Part shown: positions 26,194 to 34,074 of the stretch, in pieces
Layout: every line of letters starts with the position of its first letter
How positions within the stretch are numbered: position 1 is the first letter of the stretch
Source: Gemmobacter nectariphilus
GTDB taxonomy: Bacteria > Pseudomonadota > Alphaproteobacteria > Rhodobacterales > Rhodobacteraceae
DNA: 64,000 nucleotides
Assembly (NCBI GenBank): GCA_020721445.1
Contig: DYMU01000001.1
Coordinates: forward strand, 333,883-397,882
Direction: 5' to 3'
Program-made: the position numbers and the translations under genes
Notes under the pieces: generated by a model
Database searches by the model: none
Seen by the model: only the letters and a program-made list of their open reading frames with translations
Told to the model about the DNA's origin: nothing

Positions 26194-28269
26194 TCAGTTC
26201 AGGTCTTTCAGCAACCGACCGTGCCGGCGGACTTCGGTCAGCACGTCGCCAAAGGTGGCCAGACCACGGCCTTGCAGCATGGGCATCAGTTTCAGGAACG
26301 CATCCGCGGTGGCCACCGTATCGCCGATCGCGGTGTGCCGCGCCTCTTCGGGGATGGTGATCCCAAGCCGATGCGTCAGCGCGTCAAGGCTGTGCACCTC
26401 GTGCTGGCCATAGATCACCGCCGACAAAAGCACGGTGTCGAACACCGGGTGGTCAAAGCGCAGGTCAAGCGCGGGCTCCATCCGCCGCAGGAACTCCATG
26501 TCGAACGGCGCGTTATGGGCGATCAGCACCGCCCCTTCGGCAAACTTGTGAAACCGCGCCACCACCTCTTCGACAAAGGGCGCGTCCTGCACCATGGCTT
26601 CGGTGATGCCATGCACCTCGGTTGATGACAGCGGAATCGGCCGGCGCGGGTTGACCAGCGTGTCAAACACCTCGCCCTCGACCCGGCGGCCATTGACGAT
26701 GCGGACGGCAGCAATCTGCACGATCTCGTCGCCCTGCCCCGGCAACAGGCCGGTGGTTTCGTTATCGAACACCACATAGGTCAGGTCTTCCAACCGGGCG
26801 TCCTGCACCTTTTCATTGCGCGCCTTGGACAGCAGGTCAAAGTCATAAACCACCGCGCGGGCAATCGGGGCCGGACGGCGCACCACGCGGCGGGCCTGCG
26901 GAATGGGCAGGCACAGGCTGTGCCCGCCCTGCCCGGTGCTTTCGGGCCAGATCTCGGTGGCAAGCGTTGCAAGCACCGCCCGGCGCGGCACATCGGTGAC
27001 GCCCGGTTCCAGCGGCGCGCTCAGCCAGTCTTCCAGTTGCGCCATCGGCAGCGCGCGGCCATCCCAGATCAGCCGGATCAGCGCGCCGGTGCCGTCTTCG
27101 GCCACCGACACCCGGAACGCCCGCGCCAGACCTGCCTGCCCCATCGCCTCGGCCAGACCCGACAGCAGGGCGATCACCTCAAAGCCGTTGCAGTGCAACA
27201 GCAGTTCCGCCGCCTCGCCCTCGACGGCCAGCCCGTCACCCTCCATCCGGGCGCGCAACCCGTCCAGCAGATCCGAGGCACGGGTCATGGCCAGCGGGCC
27301 GCTGTCGCTGCGGCCTTCGTCGTGGCGGCGGGTCAGGTCGGTGACGGCAGAGGCAAGGCCCGCCACCTCTTCGCGCAGGGCGCGGTCCAAGCGGCCGGGG
27401 GCGGCCTCGCCCGGCGGGATGGCGGCGATCAGGGTAGACAGGTTGGCGGCAGGCCTGCGCACACGGTCAAACACCTCGGTCAGCAAGGCCTCACGCCGGG
27501 CGTGGGTGGCAAGGTCTGCGGTCACATCGCGCAGCGTCAGCACATAGCCCGGTCGCGTGGCCCGGTCACTGGCCAGAAGGCGCATCCGCGCCGACAGCAC
27601 CCGATCACCGTTCAGCGTGGTGCACAAAAGGTCTGATGCCGCATCGGGGTCTTGGGTGGCGATCAGGCGCTCATGCGCCAGCTTGATCGGCCCTTCGCGC
27701 AGATAGTCGAACAGGCGCCGATCCAACCCCGGCGCCGACCGCCCGGCCCCGATCAGATCGACCGCCGTGCCATTATAGAACGCCAGCGCATGATCGCCCG
27801 AGCACAGCAGAACCCCCACCGGCACGTCGGACAAGAGCGCCTCCAGCCGGGCCTTTTCGTCGGTCAGCCGAATGGTTTCGCGCGCCACGGCCTCGGCCAG
27901 GGCATTGCGGGTTTCCGACAGCGACAGCGCCGCCGCAGTGGCCGCCGGGGCCAGATCGCCCAGATACTGCGCGATGGCCGCATCCATTTCGCCGGTCACA
28001 TCCGCATGCGCCCGCGCCCGCAAGGCACCGGCCAGGGTATCAATCGGCTTGGCGACATTCACATCGAACAGATACCAGATCCATGTGACCAGCCCCAGAA
28101 TGACAAAGGCCGCGACGATACCGCCCTGCACGAACCCATCCAGCGTCTCGGGCATGGCCAACCGACGATAGCCCAGCCACAGCCCGCCGGTCAGCGCCGC
28201 AAGCGCCCCGCCTGCCAGACCTGCGAACAACAAGAAGATGCGGATGCGCAGCGACAGGTTCAGGATCAT
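26194..28269 (-). CDS. Membrane sensor (HAMP, PAS, degenerate kinase) fused to a DnaQ-like DEDDh exonuclease
   Basis: A 691-residue fusion. Two membrane helices (about 8-32 and 46-68), a HAMP-like segment (70-120), a coiled region, a PAS-like domain (about 145-255), then a region shaped like a histidine-kinase dimerisation and ATPase core (about 258-460). The expected phospho-His box is replaced by EVFDRVRRPAANLSTLI, and the ATPase N and G boxes are not recognisable. The C-terminal third (480-691) is an intact DEDDh exonuclease: D502/E504 in FDNETTG, D590 in HNAPFD, H645 and D650 in HTAIGD. The sensor part probably governs the exonuclease or its partners. It is the last gene of the acetate operon, three bases after the receiver gene. 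Confidence 0.85.
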   Translation of the reverse strand: MILNLSLRIRIFLLFAGLAGGALAALTGGLWLGYRRLAMPETLDGFVQGGIVAAFVILGLVTWIWYLFDVNVAKPIDTLAGALRARAHADVTGEMDAAIAQYLGDLAPAATAAALSLSETRNALAEAVARETIRLTDEKARLEALLSDVPVGVLLCSGDHALAFYNGTAVDLIGAGRSAPGLDRRLFDYLREGPIKLAHERLIATQDPDAASDLLCTTLNGDRVLSARMRLLASDRATRPGYVLTLRDVTADLATHARREALLTEVFDRVRRPAANLSTLIAAIPPGEAAPGRLDRALREEVAGLASAVTDLTRRHDEGRSDSGPLAMTRASDLLDGLRARMEGDGLAVEGEAAELLLHCNGFEVIALLSGLAEAMGQAGLARAFRVSVAEDGTGALIRLIWDGRALPMAQLEDWLSAPLEPGVTDVPRRAVLATLATEIWPESTGQGGHSLCLPIPQARRVVRRPAPIARAVVYDFDLLSKARNEKVQDARLEDLTYVVFDNETTGLLPGQGDEIVQIAAVRIVNGRRVEGEVFDTLVNPRRPIPLSSTEVHGITEAMVQDAPFVEEVVARFHKFAEGAVLIAHNAPFDMEFLRRMEPALDLRFDHPVFDTVLLSAVIYGQHEVHSLDALTHRLGITIPEEARHTAIGDTVATADAFLKLMPMLQGRGLATFGDVLTEVRRHGRLLKDLN

Positions 28270-28272
28270 GCC

Positions 28273-28665
28273 CTATGCCTCCACACCCAGAAGACGGCGC
28301 ACCTCGTCGCGCAACTCTTTCAGCTCGAAGGGTTTCGAGATAAAGCCATCCGCCCCCAGCGCAAGCCCCTTGCGCCGTTCGATGGCCGATCCGCGCGCGG
28401 TCATCATCAGGATCTTCACGCCGGCCAGCGACGGGTCCAGCCGCACCCCCTGACAGATTTCATAGCCCGAAACCTCGGGCAGCATTACATCCAGCAGCAC
28501 AAGGTCTGGATGCGTTTCGCGGATGCGGGCCATCGCATCGGCCCCATTGGCGATGCGGTCATGGTCATAGCCTTCGCGCGACATCAGGTAATCCAGCGCG
28601 ATGGCAATATTGTCTTCATCCTCGACAACAAGGACGCGGTGCCGTCTCCCCCCTTCGGCCGTCAT
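28273..28665 (-). CDS. Single-domain (CheY-like) response regulator
   Basis: A 130-residue receiver domain with no output domain. The acidic pocket is VVEDED near residue 14, the phosphoacceptor is D59 in LVLLDVMLP, T89 and K111 (SKPF) are in place, so it should be phosphorylatable. AAAGGAGGG lies just before the ATG. The neighbouring gene encodes a kinase-like protein that lacks a recognisable His box, so its phosphate donor is unclear. It could act on the exonuclease fusion, the DUF294 protein or a target elsewhere. Confidence 0.92.
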   Translation of the reverse strand: MTAEGGRRHRVLVVEDEDNIAIALDYLMSREGYDHDRIANGADAMARIRETHPDLVLLDVMLPEVSGYEICQGVRLDPSLAGVKILMMTARGSAIERRKGLALGADGFISKPFELKELRDEVRRLLGVEA

Positions 28666-28679
28666 GTTCCCCCCTCCTT

Positions 28680-29201
28680 TCAGCCTGCGGCGCAGGCAGC
28701 GGCTTGAAATCCGTCTCCCTCGGATGCGTTGACCCATTCGGCCCCCTTCAGGGCGCCGTCTTCGGTAATCTCGACGCCGTCGCTGACCAGGATCTGCCGC
28801 CCCGCCGCACAATCGAACACCATCAGCGCGTCGGTCACAGGGCGCCAGCGACCAAAGCTGAACACCTTGGCCATCCGCAGGTCGGCATTGTTCGGGTGCT
28901 GGGCAATCTGGCGCACGTCCATGGCGATGAACTTGGTGGTGATCGGGGCCAGCAGTGTCCAGGGACGCAGCGGCATCGACTCGACCGATTGCCAGACAAC
29001 CTTTACCCCATCGGGCAATTCGGCGCTGACGCGGTCGAACCAATCGTATTCCAGCCAGATCGTCGTGCCGATCAGGCCGATGCCGGCGACAACCGTCATT
29101 CCCCATTTGGGCAGCCGCCCCCGCAGCAGCTTGTTCAACGCCAGAAACATTCCGGCGAAGGCAACGGCGGCAACGATCGCGGCGATCAGTTCAAGGGCCA
29201 T
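28680..29201 (-). CDS. Small membrane protein in the acetate operon
   Basis: A 173-residue protein with two membrane helices (about 2-24 and 33-50) and a soluble C-terminal part of about 120 residues (WLEYDWFDRVSAELPDGVKVVWQ, then DVRQIAQHPNNADLRMAKVF). Two cysteines occur near the C-terminus, one in VFDCAAG and one at the extreme end. I do not recognise the family. It lies 14 bases from the genes on both sides, which indicates operon membership. Confidence 0.7.
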   Translation of the reverse strand: MALELIAAIVAAVAFAGMFLALNKLLRGRLPKWGMTVVAGIGLIGTTIWLEYDWFDRVSAELPDGVKVVWQSVESMPLRPWTLLAPITTKFIAMDVRQIAQHPNNADLRMAKVFSFGRWRPVTDALMVFDCAAGRQILVSDGVEITEDGALKGAEWVNASEGDGFQAAACAAG

Positions 29202-29215
29202 TCAGTCCTGTCTTT

Positions 29216-31039
29216 TCAGCTTCGGGCGCCGCGGGCCTGACCCACGGCGGATTGCATGGTGCGCACCACGACAAAGGCGTCGCGCAGGTGGCTGCGTTCA
29301 AAATCCGACATGTCGGAAGGCGCCAGAAAGTTGTCGGGCTTGCGCCCCGACCGCACCAGCCGCGCCTGATTTTCCAGCCGGGTCTGGGCGATCAGGTCAT
29401 AGGCTTCGATCAGGTCGCGCGCGCCCGAGACGCTGATCAAACCCGCTGCCTCGGCGGCCTCCAGCCGGGCGCGGGTGTTGGCCACTTCCAGCTGCCCGAT
29501 CAGCGCATAGATACGGCCAAGATCCACCACCGGCACGACGCCGTTGTGCTTCATGTCGATATGGTTCTTGAATTTGCCCGACCGCACGGTGGCAAAGCCG
29601 CGCAACAGGCCAAGGGGCGGCGTGTGTTTCAGGCTGTTGGCAATCATATGCGCCACGAAGATCGAGTTCTTGGCGGCCATCGCCAGCGTCTCGTGCTGCA
29701 ATTCGGCAAACAGGCTGGCCTGCCCGCCGATGGGCCGCAGGTCGAACATCACGCTTGCCAGCATCTGCGCCATCGGGTCGGGCGTCGCCACCCATTTGCG
29801 GAAATACCCGCGCCAGACCCGCATCGGCTGACACCATTGCGGGTTGGTCGCCATCATGTCGCCGGGGCAATAGACGTAACCGCAGGCGTGCAACCCGTCC
29901 GACACGATCTTGGCCAATTTTGCGAAATAGCCCATGTCGTCGTCGGTTGCGGCATCGTCGATCATCAGGCAGTTGTCCTGATCCGATACACCGGTCTGTT
30001 CCTGCCGCCCCTGGCTGCCGCAGGCCAGCCACAGATAGGGCACCGGCGCCGGTCCCAGTTCGGCTTCGGCCAATGCCAGCAGGCGCCGGGTCACCGTGTC
30101 GGCAACATCGGTGATCAGCCGCGTCACCACCTCATGCGCGTTATGGCCGCCCACCAGTTGCACCAGCAGTTTGGGGATGCGCGCGGTGACCGCGGCCATC
30201 TCTTCCACCGTCTCTGCCATCGCGGCATCGCGCACCAGTTGCGCCGAGCTGACCGCCTGAAACCGCGTCAGGTCGGTCTGGGTGATCATGCCCACCAGAC
30301 GCCCGTCCTCGACCACCGGCAGATGGCCGATCCGGCGTTCCAGCATGATGTGCAGGATGTCCGACCCCAAGGATTCCGGGCGCAGGCAGATCGGATCGGG
30401 CGTCATCACCTCGGACACCGGGGTTGCAAGGTCCAAGCCCCCCGCCAGCACCTTGTTGCTCATGTCGCGCACGGTCACGATGCCGACGAAGGCATCGCCA
30501 TCCACCACGCCCAGCGAAGACACCTTGGCATCGCGCATCTTCTGCGCCGCGCTGCGCACGCTTTCGCCGGGGGCCACGACCACCGGCTTGCGCGCCATCA
30601 GGTCACCGACCTTTTGCGTCGTCAGATCGCCGGCCCGCGCCTCGCTACTGCGGCCCCGGCTGAAAAAGCGGTTGAAGGCGGGCACCGTGGCCAGCAGCCT
30701 GCGGTATTCATCGACCGGCAACAGCAGCAGCACTGTCTCTTCGGTGACGCGCGCCGTGGTCACGGCCAGCCCGTCGCGCGCCAGACCACGCTCGCCAAAG
30801 CTGTTGCGCGGCCCCAGAAGCGAGATCACCTGACCAGAGGGTTCCTGCACCTCGACCGAGCCGCGCTTGATCAGATACAGCCCCTTCAGCGGTTCGCCGG
30901 CGTGATAGACCTCTTCGCCGGGAATGTAATGTCTGCGGCTGAAGGAATGGGCGACACGCGCCAATTCGTCCCGCGGCAGGGAATCGTAAGGATGGACCGT
31001 TTCCAGAAAGCCGATGATGGGTTCGATCGGGTGGTCCAT
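29216..31039 (-). CDS. cNMP-binding / CBS / DUF294 nucleotidyltransferase-like protein
   Basis: A 607-residue cytoplasmic protein. Domains: a cyclic-nucleotide-binding-type domain (about 10-125, with LKGLYLIKRGSVEV and FGERGLA), two CBS domains (about 145-265), and a DUF294 nucleotidyltransferase-like domain (about 280-430) with GSQGRQEQTGVSDQDN at 341-356, which holds the GS and DxD-type residues of GlnD/GlnE-like transferases. A helical C-terminal domain follows. Genes of this kind often accompany acetate transporters and DnaQ-like exonucleases. CBS and cNMP domains suggest a reading of adenylate state, which fits a locus that makes AMP. Start chosen at MDHPIEP with AAGGA upstream. Confidence 0.9.
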   Translation of the reverse strand: MDHPIEPIIGFLETVHPYDSLPRDELARVAHSFSRRHYIPGEEVYHAGEPLKGLYLIKRGSVEVQEPSGQVISLLGPRNSFGERGLARDGLAVTTARVTEETVLLLLPVDEYRRLLATVPAFNRFFSRGRSSEARAGDLTTQKVGDLMARKPVVVAPGESVRSAAQKMRDAKVSSLGVVDGDAFVGIVTVRDMSNKVLAGGLDLATPVSEVMTPDPICLRPESLGSDILHIMLERRIGHLPVVEDGRLVGMITQTDLTRFQAVSSAQLVRDAAMAETVEEMAAVTARIPKLLVQLVGGHNAHEVVTRLITDVADTVTRRLLALAEAELGPAPVPYLWLACGSQGRQEQTGVSDQDNCLMIDDAATDDDMGYFAKLAKIVSDGLHACGYVYCPGDMMATNPQWCQPMRVWRGYFRKWVATPDPMAQMLASVMFDLRPIGGQASLFAELQHETLAMAAKNSIFVAHMIANSLKHTPPLGLLRGFATVRSGKFKNHIDMKHNGVVPVVDLGRIYALIGQLEVANTRARLEAAEAAGLISVSGARDLIEAYDLIAQTRLENQARLVRSGRKPDNFLAPSDMSDFERSHLRDAFVVVRTMQSAVGQARGARS

Positions 31040-31098
31040 GTCAGTCGTCCTTTGCAAGTGGCGCGCCCCCGGATGGGTCCGGGGACGCGCATTTGCTT

Positions 31099-33051
31099 TT
31101 AGTGGGCCTGCGCCGAACCAGCACCTTTCGGCACGCGGATCGATTCGATCAGGTCAACCACATGCTGCGGCGGTGCCTTGGTCACCGACGACACCAGATA
31201 GGCGGCGGCAAAGTTCAGCACGGCACCCACGGTCCCGATCGACAGCGGCGAGATGCCGAAGATGTAGTTGGCAGGGGTATCGGGCAGCCAGTTGGTGCCC
31301 GGCACGAAGAACATCCCCTTGTAGGCGAAGATGTACATCGCAGTGAACACCAGACCCACCAGCATGCCGGCAATTGCGCCTTCCTTGTTGATGCGCTTCG
31401 AGAAGATGCCCATCATCAGAACCGGGAAGATCGTCGCCGCCGCCAGACCGAAGGCCAAGGCCACAACCTGCGCCGCAAAACCGGGCGGGTTCAGACCAAG
31501 ATAGGTGGCCACAACGATGGCGAACGACATGGCAACACGTGCTGCCAGCAGCTCACCCTTTTCGCTGATGTTCGGGTTGATCGAGCCCTTGATCAGGTCA
31601 TGGCTGATGGCCGACGAAATGGCCAGCAACAGACCGGCAGCGGTTGACAGGGCGGCAGCCAAGGCACCGGCAGCCACCAAAGCCACAACCCAACCCGGCA
31701 GAGCCGCGATTTCAGGGTTCGCCAGAACCATGATGTCGTTGTCAACCTTGGTCAGTTCGTTGCCAACCAAGCCCAGCTCAGCCAGCGTCTTGTCCCCAAG
31801 TTTGGCTTGCGACAGCGCCGCGTCGCGGGCTGCGGTGGCTTCGGTCACCGCGGTTTGCAGCGCGGTTTTGTCAGCATCGGTCGAGTCGGCCAATGCCTTG
31901 GCAGCGGCGGCAAGCGCCTTGTTGGCATTCGCCACAGGAGCCGGTTCGTTGAAGTACTGGATCAGGCCATCGCCGTTCTTGTCTTCGTAGGCCAGCAGAC
32001 CCGTGCCTCTCCAGGTGTTGATCCAGGACAGTTCCGGTTTGCTTTCGATATCGGCCAGCGAGACAGCCGGTCCGGACAAAGCCGAGCCGGTCTGCGCCGC
32101 AGGCCAGAACGCCGTGGTCAGGTTCAGACGCGCCATCGACCCCACAGCCGGAGCCACGGTGTAAAGAAGCGCAATGAACACCAGCGACCAACCCGCCGAA
32201 GACCGGGCGTCAGCCACTTTCGGCACGGTGAAGAAGCGGATGATGACGTGCGGCAGACCGGCGGTGCCGATCATCAGCGACATGGTGAACAGGAACATGT
32301 TGAACATGTTGGCCGATTCCGAGGTATAGGCCTTGAAGCCCAGCTCGGTCACGACCTGATCCAGCTTGGTCAGCATCGCCACGTCACCGCCCGATGGGGC
32401 ATAGGTGCCGATCAGGCCAAGCTGCGGCAGGAACGACCCGGTCAGGTTCAGCGAGATGAACACCGCCGGCACGGTATAGGCGATGATCAGAACCACATAC
32501 TGCGCAACCTGCGTGTAGGTGATGCCTTTCATCCCGCCCAGCACGGCGTATGCGAACACGATCGCCGCGCCGATATACAGGCCGGTGTCGGTCGACACTT
32601 CCAGAAAGCGCGAGAAGGTCACGCCGACGCCGCGCATCTGCCCGATCACGTAGGTCACCGAAATGATGATCAGACAGATCACGGCCAGAAGACGCGCACC
32701 GCCCGAATAGAAACGGTCACCGATGAACTCGGGAACGGTGAACTTGCCGAACTTGCGCAGATAGGGGGCAAGCAGCAGTGCCAGCAACACATAGCCGCCA
32801 GTCCAGCCCATCAGGAAGGCCGACTGTTCATAGCCGCCAGCAGGGGCCAGCGCGATGATGCCGGCCATCGAGATGAACGACGCCGCCGACATCCAGTCAG
32901 CGCCGGTGGCCATCCCGTTCAGAACCGGGGGCACGCCCTGACCGGCTGCATAAAACTCGGCGGTGGTCCCGGCACGGGCCCAGATCGCGATCCCGATGTA
33001 GATGGCAAAGGTGATGCCAACGACGATCAGGTTAAGGGTAAATTGATCCAT
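31099..33051 (-). CDS. Sodium:solute symporter, acetate-type (ActP-like, VC2705 subfamily)
   Basis: A 650-residue polytopic transporter of the SSS family. ADWMSAASFISMAGIIAL near residue 50 and the GQMRGVGVTFSRFL region are typical of ActP-like symporters. A non-conserved insert of about 120 residues (320-445) includes an EF-hand-like loop, D357-K-N359-G-D361-G-L-I, followed by an Ala-rich helical stretch. Next to acs and a DUF4212 gene it most likely imports acetate or a related short acid with sodium. It is 13 bases downstream of the DUF4212 gene. Confidence 0.88.
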   Translation of the reverse strand: MDQFTLNLIVVGITFAIYIGIAIWARAGTTAEFYAAGQGVPPVLNGMATGADWMSAASFISMAGIIALAPAGGYEQSAFLMGWTGGYVLLALLLAPYLRKFGKFTVPEFIGDRFYSGGARLLAVICLIIISVTYVIGQMRGVGVTFSRFLEVSTDTGLYIGAAIVFAYAVLGGMKGITYTQVAQYVVLIIAYTVPAVFISLNLTGSFLPQLGLIGTYAPSGGDVAMLTKLDQVVTELGFKAYTSESANMFNMFLFTMSLMIGTAGLPHVIIRFFTVPKVADARSSAGWSLVFIALLYTVAPAVGSMARLNLTTAFWPAAQTGSALSGPAVSLADIESKPELSWINTWRGTGLLAYEDKNGDGLIQYFNEPAPVANANKALAAAAKALADSTDADKTALQTAVTEATAARDAALSQAKLGDKTLAELGLVGNELTKVDNDIMVLANPEIAALPGWVVALVAAGALAAALSTAAGLLLAISSAISHDLIKGSINPNISEKGELLAARVAMSFAIVVATYLGLNPPGFAAQVVALAFGLAAATIFPVLMMGIFSKRINKEGAIAGMLVGLVFTAMYIFAYKGMFFVPGTNWLPDTPANYIFGISPLSIGTVGAVLNFAAAYLVSSVTKAPPQHVVDLIESIRVPKGAGSAQAH

Positions 33052-33064
33052 CTGTCCCTGCCCC

Positions 33065-33322
33065 TTATTCTTCTACGCCATATTCTTTGTCGAGCTTGTT
33101 CATCCGCCATGCGTAGGCGAAGATCAGCACGAGAAAGACATAGATCGACCCGTTCTGAGCCATCCAGAAGCCAAGATCCGCGCCGCCGACCGAAATGCCC
33201 ATCAGCGCCGGTCGAAGAATGATGCCCAGCCCGAATGAGCAGACGAACCAGATGACAAGCGATATAAAGATCACCCGCACGTTCGCTGACCAATAGGCAC
33301 TGGATGAGGTTTTATCCGCCAT
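33065..33322 (-). CDS. DUF4212 small membrane subunit of the symporter
   Basis: An 85-residue protein with two membrane helices (about 16-38 and 50-72), opening with SSSAYWSANVRVIFISLVIW and ending in the charged tail WRMNKLDKEYGVEE. Proteins of this family (DUF4212/TIGR03647) are encoded right before VC2705-type symporters and are thought to be their small subunit. The 13-base gap to the symporter supports joint translation. The chosen ATG gives MADKTSSSAYW; upstream frame is Pro/Arg-rich and unlike the family. Confidence 0.9.
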   Translation of the reverse strand: MADKTSSSAYWSANVRVIFISLVIWFVCSFGLGIILRPALMGISVGGADLGFWMAQNGSIYVFLVLIFAYAWRMNKLDKEYGVEE

Positions 33323-33389
33323 GAGTGCTACTCCCTGAGTTTTGTTATCCTTGCCTGCGCCCCTTTTGGCGGGGCGCAAGCCTCCCCTC

Positions 33390-34058
33390 TTAGGCCGTGA
33401 CTGCCTGCACGATGGTCGCCAGGGCGGTGCGGATATCGGCAATGGCACCCACTGCGTCGATCCGTTTCAGAACCCCCTTGCGGTCATAGTAGGAAATCAG
33501 CGGCGCCGTCTGCGCGTGATAGGCATTCAGCCGTTCCCGCACCGTTTCCGCGTTGTCATCGGCCCGGCGTTTGAACGCCGTGCCGCCGCATTTGTCGCAA
33601 ACCCCCGCCACGGCGGGCTGCTTGAACTGGTCATGATAGCCTTCGCCGCAACCGCCGCAGGTATAGCGACCGGCGACCCGGCCCACCATGGCCGCGTCAT
33701 CCACCTCAAGGCTGATGGCGGCGGTGACGCGCTGCCCGACTTTGGCCAGCAACGTATCCAGTGCCGCAGCCTGCCCGTCGGTTCGTGGAAAGCCGTCAAG
33801 GATGACGCCCTTTGCCACATCCGGCTGGGTCATGCGGTCTTGCAAGATGGCCAGCACGATATCGTCGCTGACCAGCCCGCCTGCCGCCATCACCGCGCGG
33901 GCCTGTTGCCCGGCCGGCGTGCCCGCGGCCACCGCCGCGCGCAGCAGATCGCCCGTCGAAAGCTGGACCAGACCGAAGTCTTCTTCCAGCATCCGCGCCT
34001 GTGTTCCTTTGCCCGCCCCCGGTGGGCCAAGCAAGATCAGAACGGCTGGGGTTCCCAT
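33390..34058 (-). CDS. adk: Adenylate kinase with zinc-binding lid
   Basis: A 222-residue kinase that converts AMP and ATP to two ADP. Walker A GPPGAGKGT near the N-terminus, STGDLLR, the DGFPRT motif and the lid with CGGC and CDKC, four cysteines that bind zinc in the long-lid type. The ATG at 34058 (MGTPAVLILLG) gives the usual N-terminus; a GTG four codons earlier is possible. It begins 16 bases after the acs stop, so the AMP made by Acs can be recycled by a co-expressed enzyme. Alphaproteobacteria usually have an adk in the ribosomal operon, so this may be a second copy. Confidence 0.92.
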   Translation of the reverse strand: MGTPAVLILLGPPGAGKGTQARMLEEDFGLVQLSTGDLLRAAVAAGTPAGQQARAVMAAGGLVSDDIVLAILQDRMTQPDVAKGVILDGFPRTDGQAAALDTLLAKVGQRVTAAISLEVDDAAMVGRVAGRYTCGGCGEGYHDQFKQPAVAGVCDKCGGTAFKRRADDNAETVRERLNAYHAQTAPLISYYDRKGVLKRIDAVGAIADIRTALATIVQAVTA

Positions 34059-34074
34059 GTCGCGCGCCACCCCA

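Noticed and set aside
26194..28269. Housekeeping DNA polymerase III epsilon subunit (dnaQ)
   Set aside because: The exonuclease is at the end of a membrane sensor protein in an acetate operon. The replicative subunit is soluble and much shorter.
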